NCBI RefSeq assembly: GCF_964340395.1
Contig: NC_135549.1
Span: 35,800,332-35,864,331 of the forward strand
Direction: 5' to 3'
From: Glandiceps talaboti
Taxonomy: Eukaryota; Hemichordata; Enteropneusta; Spengelidae
Length of the DNA stretch: 64,000 nt
Shown: one piece after another, positions 38,714 to 48,657 of the stretch
Layout of the letters: the number at the start of each line of letters is the position of its first letter
How positions within the stretch are numbered: position 1 is the first letter of the stretch
Program-made: the position numbers and the translations under genes
The notes under the pieces: generated by a model
Told to the model about the DNA's origin: nothing
What the model saw: only the letters and a program-made list of their open reading frames with translations
Databases searched by the model: none

Positions 38714-39478
38714 CTAACTCCCCACCACAAACTGGGGTATGGAGAGATCTTCATATTTTAAATCATCCGCTTTACCCGGCGTGGGATCTCGAACGAACTC
38801 ATGCGGCCACGGAATATACACATTCACTCTATCTGTAGAACGACGAAGCGCTCCACTACGAATAGTCTTACCTTTCGATAACAACTGTCCGCGTCCGTCG
38901 ACATCATGTGACTTGTTTTTCCCGCTTCTCCTGAACATCTTGCTACTATGTTTGTTTCGCGCCTTGTTCTTTGGCTGAAATAATGCACGTTTCTTCTTAG
39001 AGCTTGTCGTTGTATGCGAAAAACTTGAGTCCGAATCTGTCAATGTTGATGATGCTGGTGACGATACTTCCCCTTTGGACTGCCCGTACAATAAAGTGTT
39101 CATTGACCTTTCAATACGGCTTTCTCTCCTAAGGTCACCAAGGTTGTAACCCGTTTTCGATGAATGTTCTTTCTGCGAGTTGCGTGCACAGGATGGTCCC
39201 AATTGATTTGTTAAAAGGTTCAGTTGATCTGTTATAGCATCAATCTGCGTCTGCACGCCAGGCTTAGCAGTAGTTCTTGACTTACGGTTACGATGTCTCA
39301 GTTCCTTACCCTCCGTGTTAGCAGTAGAAGCAGTGCTGTCTTCACTGGCCGTACTCTCCGGTTCCGTGTCCGTTGTTTTACTTTCGCAATCCTCCATTCT
39401 GGCAACAAAAAAACGTCCACTGAGCCCTTTGTGCCCTTGAATTGGTTCTCCGCAACCGGAACAATTTCTTAGTGACAT
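38714..39478 (-). CDS. Gag-like N-terminal frame of the Ngaro-like element
   Basis: 254 residues from a Met near the 5' repeat A1. There is a CSGCGEPIQGHKG Cys motif at residues 6-18, then a low-complexity Ser/Thr/Glu region, a basic Lys/Arg-rich stretch (KKKRALFQPKNKARNK) that could bind nucleic acid or direct nuclear import, and a C-terminal block with WPHEFVRDPTPGK and YEDLSIPQFVVG that I associate with Ngaro gag. The stop at 38714 comes right after this conserved block. A one-base shift in the GGTGGGGAG stretch leads smoothly into the next gag frame, so a frameshift at about 38717-38726 is likely. Confidence 0.75.
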   Translation of the reverse strand: MSLRNCSGCGEPIQGHKGLSGRFFVARMEDCESKTTDTEPESTASEDSTASTANTEGKELRHRNRKSRTTAKPGVQTQIDAITDQLNLLTNQLGPSCARNSQKEHSSKTGYNLGDLRRESRIERSMNTLLYGQSKGEVSSPASSTLTDSDSSFSHTTTSSKKKRALFQPKNKARNKHSSKMFRRSGKNKSHDVDGRGQLLSKGKTIRSGALRRSTDRVNVYIPWPHEFVRDPTPGKADDLKYEDLSIPQFVVGS

Positions 39479-39526
39479 AACAAGCCTGCTTTGCCCGACG
39501 TGCGTCCTTCAGAACTTAATACACGT

Positions 39527-39691
39527 TGTTTACACTACAGACTCTGAACGCAACTGCCTGGCACATGAGGCAAAAGACACGATATACCCATGCGCAAACA
39601 TAAATGCATAACTTAGACTATGATGACGTACGCAGGCCCCCCACCAATCACTGACGAGTAATTACTCTAAATGATACATTTTAAACCAATT
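39527..39691 (-). repeat. Split direct repeat A1 (5' end of element)
   Basis: 165 bases matching A2, ending TTTTAAACCAATT on the plus strand before TCACTTATCC of the host. As the 5' terminus it should contain the element's promoter. Confidence 0.9.
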
Positions 39692-41416
39692 TCACTTATC
39701 CTGTATACTTCAGCAATGGATAAAGGCCTTTAATATAATTCATACTAAAGAATCAATCCTTATGGCACAAGTGATGAAGGTGAAACGTTCAAATTTGGGT
39801 CGGTCCAGCCTTCAGCCTGACATCAATACATTATTCATACTGTCACTGCTGAATGGAAGCGTCCCCACAGGTTTCGGGCCTCGGTAGTTCATGTAATACA
39901 TTTGTCGGTGCACATTTCATGTATGTATGTATGGTACATTGCTGATGAATCAATAGTTAGCACAGACAAAGTGATATTGTATTCAATTTATCGGACCTGG
40001 TATTTTTCTTCTGATTCCTCTCGTCGGTACTGTTACAGAAAGTGTCAAAAACGTCAACAACATATTGCAAAGATAACAGCAGAGATTAATACAGAAATAA
40101 ATAACATTCAAAAAATGTATGCAATTATTCAATCAATTATACAGTTGTGCTACAACACCATTGGCACTATATTTCATACAATCTAATACATCACACTACC
40201 TAGACTGGTGGCAATTCTCTGTAAATATCAGAGATGACTCAGCCCCCCAATGGATGTTCAAAAACATTCAAAAAATGTATGTAAATGTGTCTAGCAGCAT
40301 GACCATGCCCATGGCAACAGCCGAATGATCATGTATGTTGCAAAGATAACATCAGGGATTCATAGACAAGTAGACAAACATTCAAAAAATGTAATGCAAT
40401 ATATTTAGCAAAATGACCACGCCCATAGCAACAGCCAAATGATCACGTATATTGCAAAGGTAACAACATGGTTGGATAGGCAACTGGATAGTCATTCAGC
40501 AAATAAACACCTATACCTAGCATGGATCAGCGTGTGCATGAACTGTCATTAAAACTACAGTTGTGCTACAATGCCATTGACACTATTCTTTTTAGATATG
40601 CTTCAAAGCATGTATCAACACAATGTTATTTACATGGGTTTTCTGCAAAAACTAGATTTCTCAAAATGATTTCTTCCCAGGTCCCCTTCCTGGAAATCAA
40701 CACATAGCCTGATATGAATTCCACATGTACACTCGACCAGCAATTGTTATTTCAATAATCAACATGCAAAATGCACTTGACTTCAAAGCTGATTTCTTTG
40801 TAACCATGGCGATTTTGTGATATTTTTTTTAAAATTATTTGTACTCAAACTCAAAAATCAAACAGAATAAGTATATGATACTTGATAGTAAATTCAAATA
40901 CCTAGAGTGCCAGCAATCCATGAGAAATCGATCTAGTTTCATTCTTTTATCACAACATCTTCAAAATTAAGTGTCCACACACATTTGAAAATTTAGGGCG
41001 ATTTTTGAACCTTAATATTATTTGACACAGGTCAAAATCTGGTGTGACACAGTTTTAGTCAATTTTCAGATAGAATTTTCAAAGATTATAGCCATACTAT
41101 TTTAGAAGGACTTTTCCAAAATCTAAATCACACTTGGTGAGCTTGGGGTATTTTTTTTGGCAACACTATAATCAATCGATGTTGTTATGTACCTTGTCAA
41201 TATACTACTCCTGACAAAATGTGGACTATACGTACAATATAAAAACTTTGGACTGATATTCATATGCGCAGCCATTGCTATGCCAAACTGATACAGCTTG
41301 AAGCTTGAATGAGATATGTTGCAAGATTATAGTTGGGTGTGTAAAACTACACCCTTTACACCTCCTACCCAACAACCTAAAGTGACATTCCTCTAATAGT
41401 CCTCCCATTGTTTTAT
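39692..41416. repeat. Intron stretch with CATTCAAAAAATGTA dispersed repeats
   Basis: No gene seen. Around 40030-40560 there are three or four diverged units sharing TTGCAAAGRTAACA, ACATTCAAAAAATGTA and CCATGGCAACAGCC-like words. Another copy lies at 57600-57720 (GACCACGCCCTTAGCAACAA). The rest is AT-rich with nothing recognisable. Confidence 0.6.
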
Positions 41417-42384
41417 TAGCCCCCACCGGACGAAGTCCGGGACAGGGACTTATGGATTGGGTTCCGTCTGTCTGTGCGTCCGTGCATCCGTCCGTCCGTC
41501 CGCACCCGTTTCTTGGAGATGCCTGGACCAATTTTTTTCAAACTTGGTACAGGGGCAACATACAATGGCATACATATGCATGTCAATTTGTTTCATGATA
41601 CGATCCAATATGGCCGCCTAGCAGCCATTTTGTTTGCAAATTTTCCCAGTCTGAAGCCATAACTCAGACATGCGTGAACAGATCTCATTCAAAGTTGGCA
41701 TTAGGACAGTGTTCTATGGCATATATGTGCATATTCATTGTTGTTGTGATACAATCCAATATGGGCGCCTGGCAGCCATTTTGTTTGTGAATTTTCATGT
41801 CCAAAGCCATAACTCAGACATGCTTGAACAGATCTCATTCAAAGTTGGTCTTAAGACAGTATTCTATGATATACATGGGCATATCCATTTTCATTGTGAT
41901 ACGATCCAATATGGCTGCCTGGCAGCCATTTTGTTTGCTAATTTTCCATGTTCAAAGCCATAACTGAGACATGCTTGAAGAGATCTCATTCAAAGTTGGC
42001 ATTAGGACAGTGTTCTATGACATACATGTGCATATTCATTGTTGTTGTGATACAATCCAATATGGCCGCCTGGCAGCCATTTTGTTTGCGAATTTTCTAT
42101 GTCCAAAGCCATAACTCAGACATACTTGAACAGATCACATTCAAAGTTGGTATTAGGACAGTGTTCTATGACATACATGTGCATATCCATTTTCATCGTG
42201 ATATGATCCCCCATACCCGACCAATCCTTTATTGTTGAAGGCGTGTTCCATGTCCAACAAGCAGACACAACATATCTAAATCTGTTTGATTTAGGTTCAC
42301 AAGTGTTGTTGCGTGTTCAGAGTAGTGATAATTCCTTAAAAGCCAATCATAGCGGGGACTATGTCATTCTCAATGACTTGTTGT
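41417..42384 (+). mobile_element. TAGTCCCC-type element, copy 2 (complete)
   Basis: The left end is TAGCCCCCACCGGACGAAGT and the right end contains GCGGGGACTATGTCATTCTC then AATGACTTGTT, also present in copy 3. TAGTCCCCG and CGGGGACTA are inverted. The start holds a perfect hairpin, CCGGAC-GAA-GTCCGG. The interior is a (CCGT)-rich tract, a ~110-base unique segment and about four tandem ~147-base units. No transposase is encoded, so it is a non-autonomous element or a satellite-carrying derivative. Confidence 0.82.
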
Positions 42385-42553
42385 TATATAATATTAAGCC
42401 CCTTAACTTGTAATAATGATACTAAATGTATGCTGTCACAGTGGAGTAATCTCATATTACCAGTAAATAAGTACTTTGTATTCCTCAGTAGTGAAGTAAA
42501 GCGAAGTTTTCATAATATAACTTGTGATTCCTATGTTGAAAGTTGTTGTCTGA

Positions 42554-42638
42554 GCAGGGGCATGAGGCAACAATTCTGGTGAAAACCGAAAATAATAATG
42601 ATATACAGGTAATAAAGGCCAAAGTTAGCTATGAGTCA
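42554..42638 (+). repeat. Left arm of an 85-bp inverted repeat
   Basis: Contains GCAGGGGCATGAGGCAACAA, TTCTGGT and CAGGTAATAAAGGCC. The reverse complement with ~85-90% identity lies at 44064-44151. A third partial copy (AGGGCATGAGGCAACAATTC) is at 42813-42836 in the same direction. Confidence 0.82.
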
Positions 42639-44063
42639 ATAATTTATCATTTATCAATCAATGATAAATGATAATAAAATAATAACTAAAGGTACATTAA
42701 TCATAGATTGCATCAAATTAAATATGGAGGGTGAATATGATTTACTATTTAATAACATATCAGTAATCTGTTCATCTCGTACATGAGCTAAAATAATTAT
42801 CAACATAGATCAAGGGCATGAGGCAACAATTCTGGTGTCTATAACAATATTGAATAATGTGAATATAGACAACATCAACAAGTTCCGTCAAGTTCTTGTT
42901 TATCATTATTTCAGTATCTTGAATCGCTAATTAATATCTAATTATAATACACAGAGAAACACATATATTTAACTCGATCGAATCGCGCTGGAATACAAAT
43001 AGAATATACGGGATCGGGACGCTGCTGTGGAGTATACCGATTGAATAGCGCCCCCAACGGTCGTAGAATTTACTTCTCTGTCCTGTCGCGAGATCGAATG
43101 ATTCGAATCTTGGAATTTGAAAATTCAACCTCCATGAGCTCAGCATTTGCTCAATTTGCTCATTTACTAAAAAAGGAAGGGTAGGACACTTTAGTGTTCT
43201 TTTTCGTCGTGAGCTTGAGACCACATCGCCCTCATTCACGGACGCTTTCTGTTTCGGGCAAACTTACGAGTATTTGTTTACTCAGTCAAATGATGTTGTT
43301 ACGTTTTCTCTTTCATTCAAAGGTATATTTTGAAGCGAGACAGATATGACGACTAATGTTTAATGATTATTTGTACGCAATTTTATGAAAATAATATAGA
43401 CTGGAATCAACTGTGTGTTCGAGCCTACCGCAACTCTACGACACCAAATATTGATTAAACCAAGATATTATCAATTGTGTTTTTGTTTATATCCCTCGCA
43501 AAAGACGCAACGTTTCGGAGCTTCAGTTCATATAATATGCCGTTTCGGCAATCTGTTTGAATGTCCCGCAAACTCCACAATGTACTGCAACATGCGCAAT
43601 ATATATCTCACCACAAGAGGGCAGCAGGTGGTATCAAGCTTCGAGAGAAAATTCATGGATCACATGTTCGATTTGAAGCGTCCTGATTGGTTTATTCGAT
43701 GCCGTGTCCTACCCCTCTGTATTACAAGTTTAAGCAAGGAATACGTTTGTGCTTGAGCACGCCAATACAAGCAGTGGAGTGCGTCAGCTGTCGCGAGCGC
43801 ACTAAGCGTCGATTTTGCACCATGTCTATCTGTATACATTCTTTTTTTCTTTATTCTTTTTTGGAGTCTTCCATATTTATATAAACTTTTTTTTTGCGAT
43901 TATTATAAAAAATGTTTCAAGTACATACATATAATTTTTTTAATTATTCCATTTCTGGCCGTATACCCAAAATAACGAATATGTGTAGACGTGTACAATG
44001 AGTTTATTAAAATAAGGCTTAAATATACTATAAATAAAGAAGTAAGTACCCGGTATGTAAATG
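42639..44063. other. Sequence between the inverted repeats, unassigned
   Basis: About 1.4 kb, more GC-rich than its surroundings at 42960-43280 and 43480-43820. A 102-codon minus frame (43239-42931) and a 113-codon plus frame (43415-43756) lie here with no family recognised. The segment may be the body of a non-autonomous element or a small host island. Confidence 0.4.
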
Positions 44064-44151
44064 TGACTCATAGCTAACTTGGGCCTTTATTACCTGTATG
44101 ACATCATTATCATTTTCGAGTTTTACCAGAATTGTTGCCTCATGCCCCTGC
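44064..44151 (-). repeat. Right arm of the 85-bp inverted repeat
   Basis: The reverse complement of 42554-42638, with several substitutions and a 3-base length difference. It runs directly into the DNA polymerase B relic region. Confidence 0.82.
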
Positions 44152-44369
44152 ATAGATGGATCAGTTAAAGTTCTACATCATGGTTCTAATACTGCAAATT
44201 TAGTTTCAAGGCTAACAGCCAACCTTCCATTAGATATATCTACAATTCCACTAAAAAGAATTATATGGATTGATCTCAAATATCCTGATACAAATATGTA
44301 GATATATAATATATTATTAGGGAAAAATATAAAGTATCAAAGAATTAATTAACTATTTACAACATATAT

Positions 44370-44937
44370 ATTCAGCTTATAGAAGATCATACAAATTGCT
44401 TGGTGGATTGAACAAAGCTATATTAATAACCTCTGGTATATTAATTTCAACAGCAATCTTAGCAATGGTTCCAGCTATACCTGTTTTATATCTGGTGTTG
44501 CAGTTGTGCCTTTGATACTACTTAATATAATAAATTCTATGTTATTAAATTAAAACTGAAGATATATACAAAGATAAAACAGTGGTTGATATTTCTGACT
44601 ACAAACCAGGTTCCCCATTCTATTGATACAACTAATTGTACAATGTGTTGGTCTAAGATCCAAGATTTATTCATATATAACTGAAAATAATCCTGGTGGT
44701 AAAACTGCTAAAGGTATCGAAAAGAAAGTTATTAAAAAAACAATACGCCTTGGAAATTATTATGATACGTTATTTAATAGTAAACAGATGCATCACACCA
44801 TGAAAACAATGTGAAATATGAACCATCAATTAGGTAAGTATGAAATTAACAAAGTGCAAGTGAGTAATTTCGATGATAAAAGATATTTACTGGATGATAG
44901 CGTAACATCGATGGCATATGGTCATTATAAAATATGA
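44370..44937 (+). pseudogene. Relic of Polinton/adintovirus-like DNA (DNA polymerase B C-terminus)
   Basis: The frame at 44623-44814 contains KGIEKKVIKKTI and YYDTLF. After a single in-frame TGA (44812-44814) the same frame continues with NHQLG, EINKV, FDDKRYLLDD and GHYKI before a TGA at 44935. This ordered block resembles the conserved C-terminal tail of protein-primed B-type DNA polymerases of Polinton/adintovirus-like elements, from memory of that family; the tail is not the catalytic core. Just upstream (about 44373-44500) is a hydrophobic stretch after a Tyr/Arg-rich start, and a 67-codon frame at 44098-44301 may be another fragment. The order is scrambled and stops are present, so this is a dead copy. 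A similar tail in other transposable-element ORFs is the main alternative. Confidence 0.5.
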
Positions 44938-45542
44938 TTAAAACGCATTGTTCTTGTACATGAAATCTAGGAAATGGTATTGGAAAATAGTGTGAGAAAG
45001 GATATTTTCTAGCAGATGGTTGTTACATTTTCCTGTGTATTAATTAATTTACAAGAAAGAATTTTGTACATTTATGTCATTCCAATGAATTCTTGGATGA
45101 GTTTTTGGTATTAGGATGCTAGGGGTAATTGCAGCCGGCTCATCCATTTTTACAGGAAAAAAAGGTGTTGCTTTAAAATCGGTCCAAACTGTGGTTAAAG
45201 TCCTATACTACTAATGGTTGTCAGACTCATGTAATTTGCATTTGATATCGCCAATTTTTTTCGCCATTCAAGATTCACTATTCAATGCAGTACTTCACTA
45301 TTTGTTTGTTTAAAATTACTGATCATACAACAGATATCGTAAATACAGCTTTCATATCAAACCACATTTCCCATTGACGTGTTTCCATATTACCAATTCA
45401 CTGTTCACCCATAAGGCATACACCTAACTATGTGAGTAATTCACGGTCCCTCGAGGAAACAGGTGTATCATACTGCTCTTACTTGACTATTCAGTATTTG
45501 TCTAATGCCACATATTAAATAATGCGTTGCATTATACACTAG

Positions 45543-45615
45543 GTTGTTGCCTTAGAAACAGCTGGAACCGGCGTCACATGTAATGCTATATGTCCTGGTT
45601 GGGTAGCAACAGACT
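45543..45615 (+). CDS. SDR exon D (PGW loop)
   Basis: Acceptor ATACACTAG, donor GTAAGT. The exon starts at a codon boundary, matching exon C, and reads VVALETAGTGVTCNAICPGWVATD. The NAICPGW block is the SDR motif that follows the catalytic Lys and contacts the nicotinamide. It ends one base into a codon. Confidence 0.9.
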
Positions 45616-45684
45616 GTAAGTATTGGCAATGACGTAATATGGCTTAGAACTTATGTAATGAAAGTTATATATTGGGGATAAAAA

Positions 45685-45699
45685 GTGTGTATGTATGTA

Positions 45700-45735
<36 letters not shown>

Positions 45736-45762
45736 TGTCTTTCTATGTGTGTGTGTGTGTTT
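45685..45762. repeat. (TATG)n/(GT)n microsatellite
   Basis: Tetranucleotide TATG run followed by GT repeats, at the left edge of an AT-rich dispersed repeat and 70 bases after the donor of SDR exon D. Confidence 0.9.
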
Positions 45763-47823
45763 GTGGACAGGTGTGTGTATCTTTCTGTCTGTGTCACCTT
45801 TTTATCAAAAAAGGACTAGCTCAAGAACTGATTAGGTTTTGGTAAGGATCCATGAACATTAATGAGCTATTTACATAATTAATGATTTCGGTAATTAGGC
45901 TATATCTTAAAAATGCACCCTTCAAACCCAATATAATTTGGTACATAAATTGATGATAACAAAGTGCATGTGTCATATGAAGTTTCATAATGTAGCTTGT
46001 AGTTTTAATGTATCATTCGCATAATTAATACTTCTATCTGTAATTAGGCTGTACATGAAGAGTGGGCTAGTGCAACCCTCAAGTTCCATATTATTGGTAT
46101 GTACATTCATGATACCAGGGTGCACGTCTCATAAAGCTTACTCATGTAACGCTTAGTTTTAACAAGTCGTTTGCATAATTAATGATTTTCAGTAATTAGA
46201 CTGACATAAAAATGCACACTTTCAATATAAATGTAATATAGTTTTGTGTATACTTGAAACATAACTGTTCACATATCTTCTGAAAAACTCCGTGATGTAG
46301 CTTTTAGTTTTGATAACTCATTTGCATAATTAGCTCATGTATGGGAAGTAATGTTGTTGCGATGTCTGTCTCTGTGTCTGTGTCTGTGTGTCTGTGCAGA
46401 AATTGTGTTCCACTAATATCTCAAAAAGTACTGCAGCAAATGTTCTGCAATTTATAATGTGGCATTGTCTGGCTGTAACCGTTCTGCATTTCACTATGTG
46501 GCATTGTCAGGCTGTAAATGAGTGCTGATTAGTTTTTGGTGGGGACTGGCTTGCATAATTAATGATAATTTGCATAATTAATGATTTCACATGTGGGGCT
46601 ATATATGCATAATGGCGAATTCAGAGAAGCCTAATACATCTATGGATCATACAAAGATATAAAAGCACTGAAAGACATTAACTTGTGTCAAGTTAATTAA
46701 GAGCTAATTTGCATAATTAGTGAATGATTGTAACTCATGATATGCATCCAGAATGGCTTTATCAGATTTGATGAAACTTGCCAAAGATATTGGTCATACA
46801 GAAATATGATAGTTCTTAATATTAAGTGCTGTCAATTCATTACTCATTTGCATAATTAATGAATTTTGGCAATTAGGGCCTATAACCAAGAAAGACTACG
46901 CCAAATTTGATGAAACTTGCCGCAGATATTGATCATACAGAGATATGATAGTTCTTATGGCTGTGGACTTTGAAGTGAACGAATTGGGTCATTTAATGTA
47001 ATGCCAATTATAGTGATCATGCTTAGTCTAACAGGTAGGGGGAAGTGAAACCATTTTTTATATAGTAGGCACCCAGGCAGGCCTTAATCAGTCTTTATAA
47101 TGTCATGTGTATTTGATCTTGAGGCAGACTTTGGACTTGAAGGAAATGACACCATGTGTGTAAGAATGTAGATCCAGTGAGTGAGTCAACTATTTATTTT
47201 GAATTTATTACATTACTTATACAGGTTTTTTGTACACCCAAATATTGATATTTCATTTTCAAAGATATGAGAAGGCATACGAAAGATTCAAATTCGTTTT
47301 TTTGTATGTCTTGGCTTGTTTCACTGTAATATTTTTCAATGTTGCTACACACAGAGAAGCCGTTAAGTAGGCACCCAGCCAGGCCTTCATCAGTCTTTGT
47401 AATGCAACTTGCATTTGATCTGTTTCTTGAGGCAGACTTTGGACTTGAAGGAAATGACACCATGTATGTAAGAGTGTAGATCCAGTGAGCGAGTCAACTG
47501 TTTATTCTTTTCTTCCGTAAGGAAGAGATGTATTTAGTGGATGGAAGTCTGTGTGTGTGTCTGTCTGTTTCATTGTTTTCTCTATAACGGCTTGCTCAAT
47601 TCAAACGAAATTTTGAAGACATATTCTGTAGGGCAATGGCAAGACTAGATAAGGTTTTGGTAAAAATACCGTGAATATTAATGAGCAATTTACGTAATTA
47701 ATGGTTTTCAGTAATTAGGCTGTATCTCAAGAATGAAAGCTTCAAATTCATTATAATTTGGTACATACATTTGCGATACCAAAGCGCACCTGTCCTGAAA
47801 ATATTACTGATGTAGCCTTTAGT

Positions 47824-48657
47824 TAGTCCCCGCCAGACGAAGTCCGGTTGGGGACTTATAGATTGAGTTCTGTCTGTCCGTGCGTCCGTCTGTCCGCAGC
47901 TGTTTCTTGGAGATGCCTGGACCGATTTTTTTCAAACTTGGTACAGGGGCAACATACTATGACATACATATGCACGTCAATTTGTTTTATGATACGATCG
48001 AATATGGCCACCAAGCAGCCATTTTGTTTGCGAATTTTCCCTGTCCAAAGCCATAACTCAGACATGCATGAACAGATCTCATTCAAAGTTGCTATTAGGA
48101 CAGTGTTATATAACATACATGTGCATATTCATTGTTGTCGTGATACAATCCAATATGGCTGCCTGGCAGCCATTTTGTTTATAAATTTTCCCTGTCCAAA
48201 GCCATAACTCAGACATGCGTGAACAGATCTCATTCAAAGTTGCTATTAGGACAGTGTTATATGACATACATGTGCATATTCATTGTTGTCGTGATACGAT
48301 CCAATATGGCTGCCTGGCAGCCATTTTGTTTGCGAATTTTCCATGTCCAAAGCCATAACTGAGACATGCTTGAACAGATCTCATTCAAAGTTGGTATTAG
48401 CACAGTGTTCTATGACATACATGTGCATATCTATTTTTGTCTTGATACAATCCGATATGGCTGCCTGGCAGCCATTTTGTTGGCACAGTTTTCATGTCCA
48501 AAGCCATAACTCAGACATGCTTGAACAGAGTAGTGATATAAAAAAACAACCATATGAGGCCAAACAACATTAACCAGGTTTGAAAATGACAACATAAACT
48601 GCCAGTTCCCTAAAACCCAATCATAGCGAGGACTATGTCATTTTCAATGACTTGTTT
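47824..48657 (+). mobile_element. TAGTCCCC-type element, copy 3 (complete)
   Basis: Starts TAGTCCCCGCCAGACGAAGT and ends GCGAGGACTATGTCATTTTC then AATGACTTGTT. It has the same interior order as copies 1 and 2, with about four ~147-base units. Its terminal hairpin is weakened (CAGAC-GAA-GTCCG). It is inserted in an AT-rich dispersed repeat, since TAGCYTTTAGTT-like sequence continues on both sides. Confidence 0.83.

Larger units (their letters stand above)
33233..39691 (-). mobile_element. Ngaro-like (DIRS-order) tyrosine-recombinase retrotransposon
   Basis: On the minus strand the order is repeat A1 (39527-39691), gag-like frames, reverse transcriptase/RNase H, tyrosine recombinase, B1 (33671-33769), A2 (33503-33670), spacer, B2 (33233-33331). 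This A1-ORFs-B1-A2-B2 layout of split direct repeats is the hallmark of Ngaro-type elements: the internal B1-A2 junction matches the joint expected in a circular DNA intermediate. No target duplication is seen, as expected for recombinase-mediated insertion. B1 and B2 are identical and the A copies differ by only a few bases, mainly in a C run, so the insertion looks young. RT and recombinase frames are intact; the gag region has apparent frame breaks. Confidence 0.92.
32208..45542 (+). other. 13.3-kb intron of the SDR gene
   Basis: Runs from donor GTAAGG at 32208 to acceptor ATACACTAG before 45543. It houses the minus-strand Ngaro-like element, the second TAGTCCCC element, an inverted repeat pair and a DNA polymerase B relic. 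32208-33232 holds only a (GT)n tract and AT-rich sequence. 39692-41416 holds dispersed repeats and no gene. Confidence 0.8.

Noticed and set aside
43080-43115. GATTCGAATC resembling a tRNA T-arm or B box
   Set aside because: No acceptor stem, D-arm or anticodon arm can be folded around it.
42931-43239. 102-codon minus-strand frame in a GC-richer patch, considered as a host exon
   Set aside because: No known domain and no convincing splice sites; kept only as part of the unassigned segment between inverted repeats.
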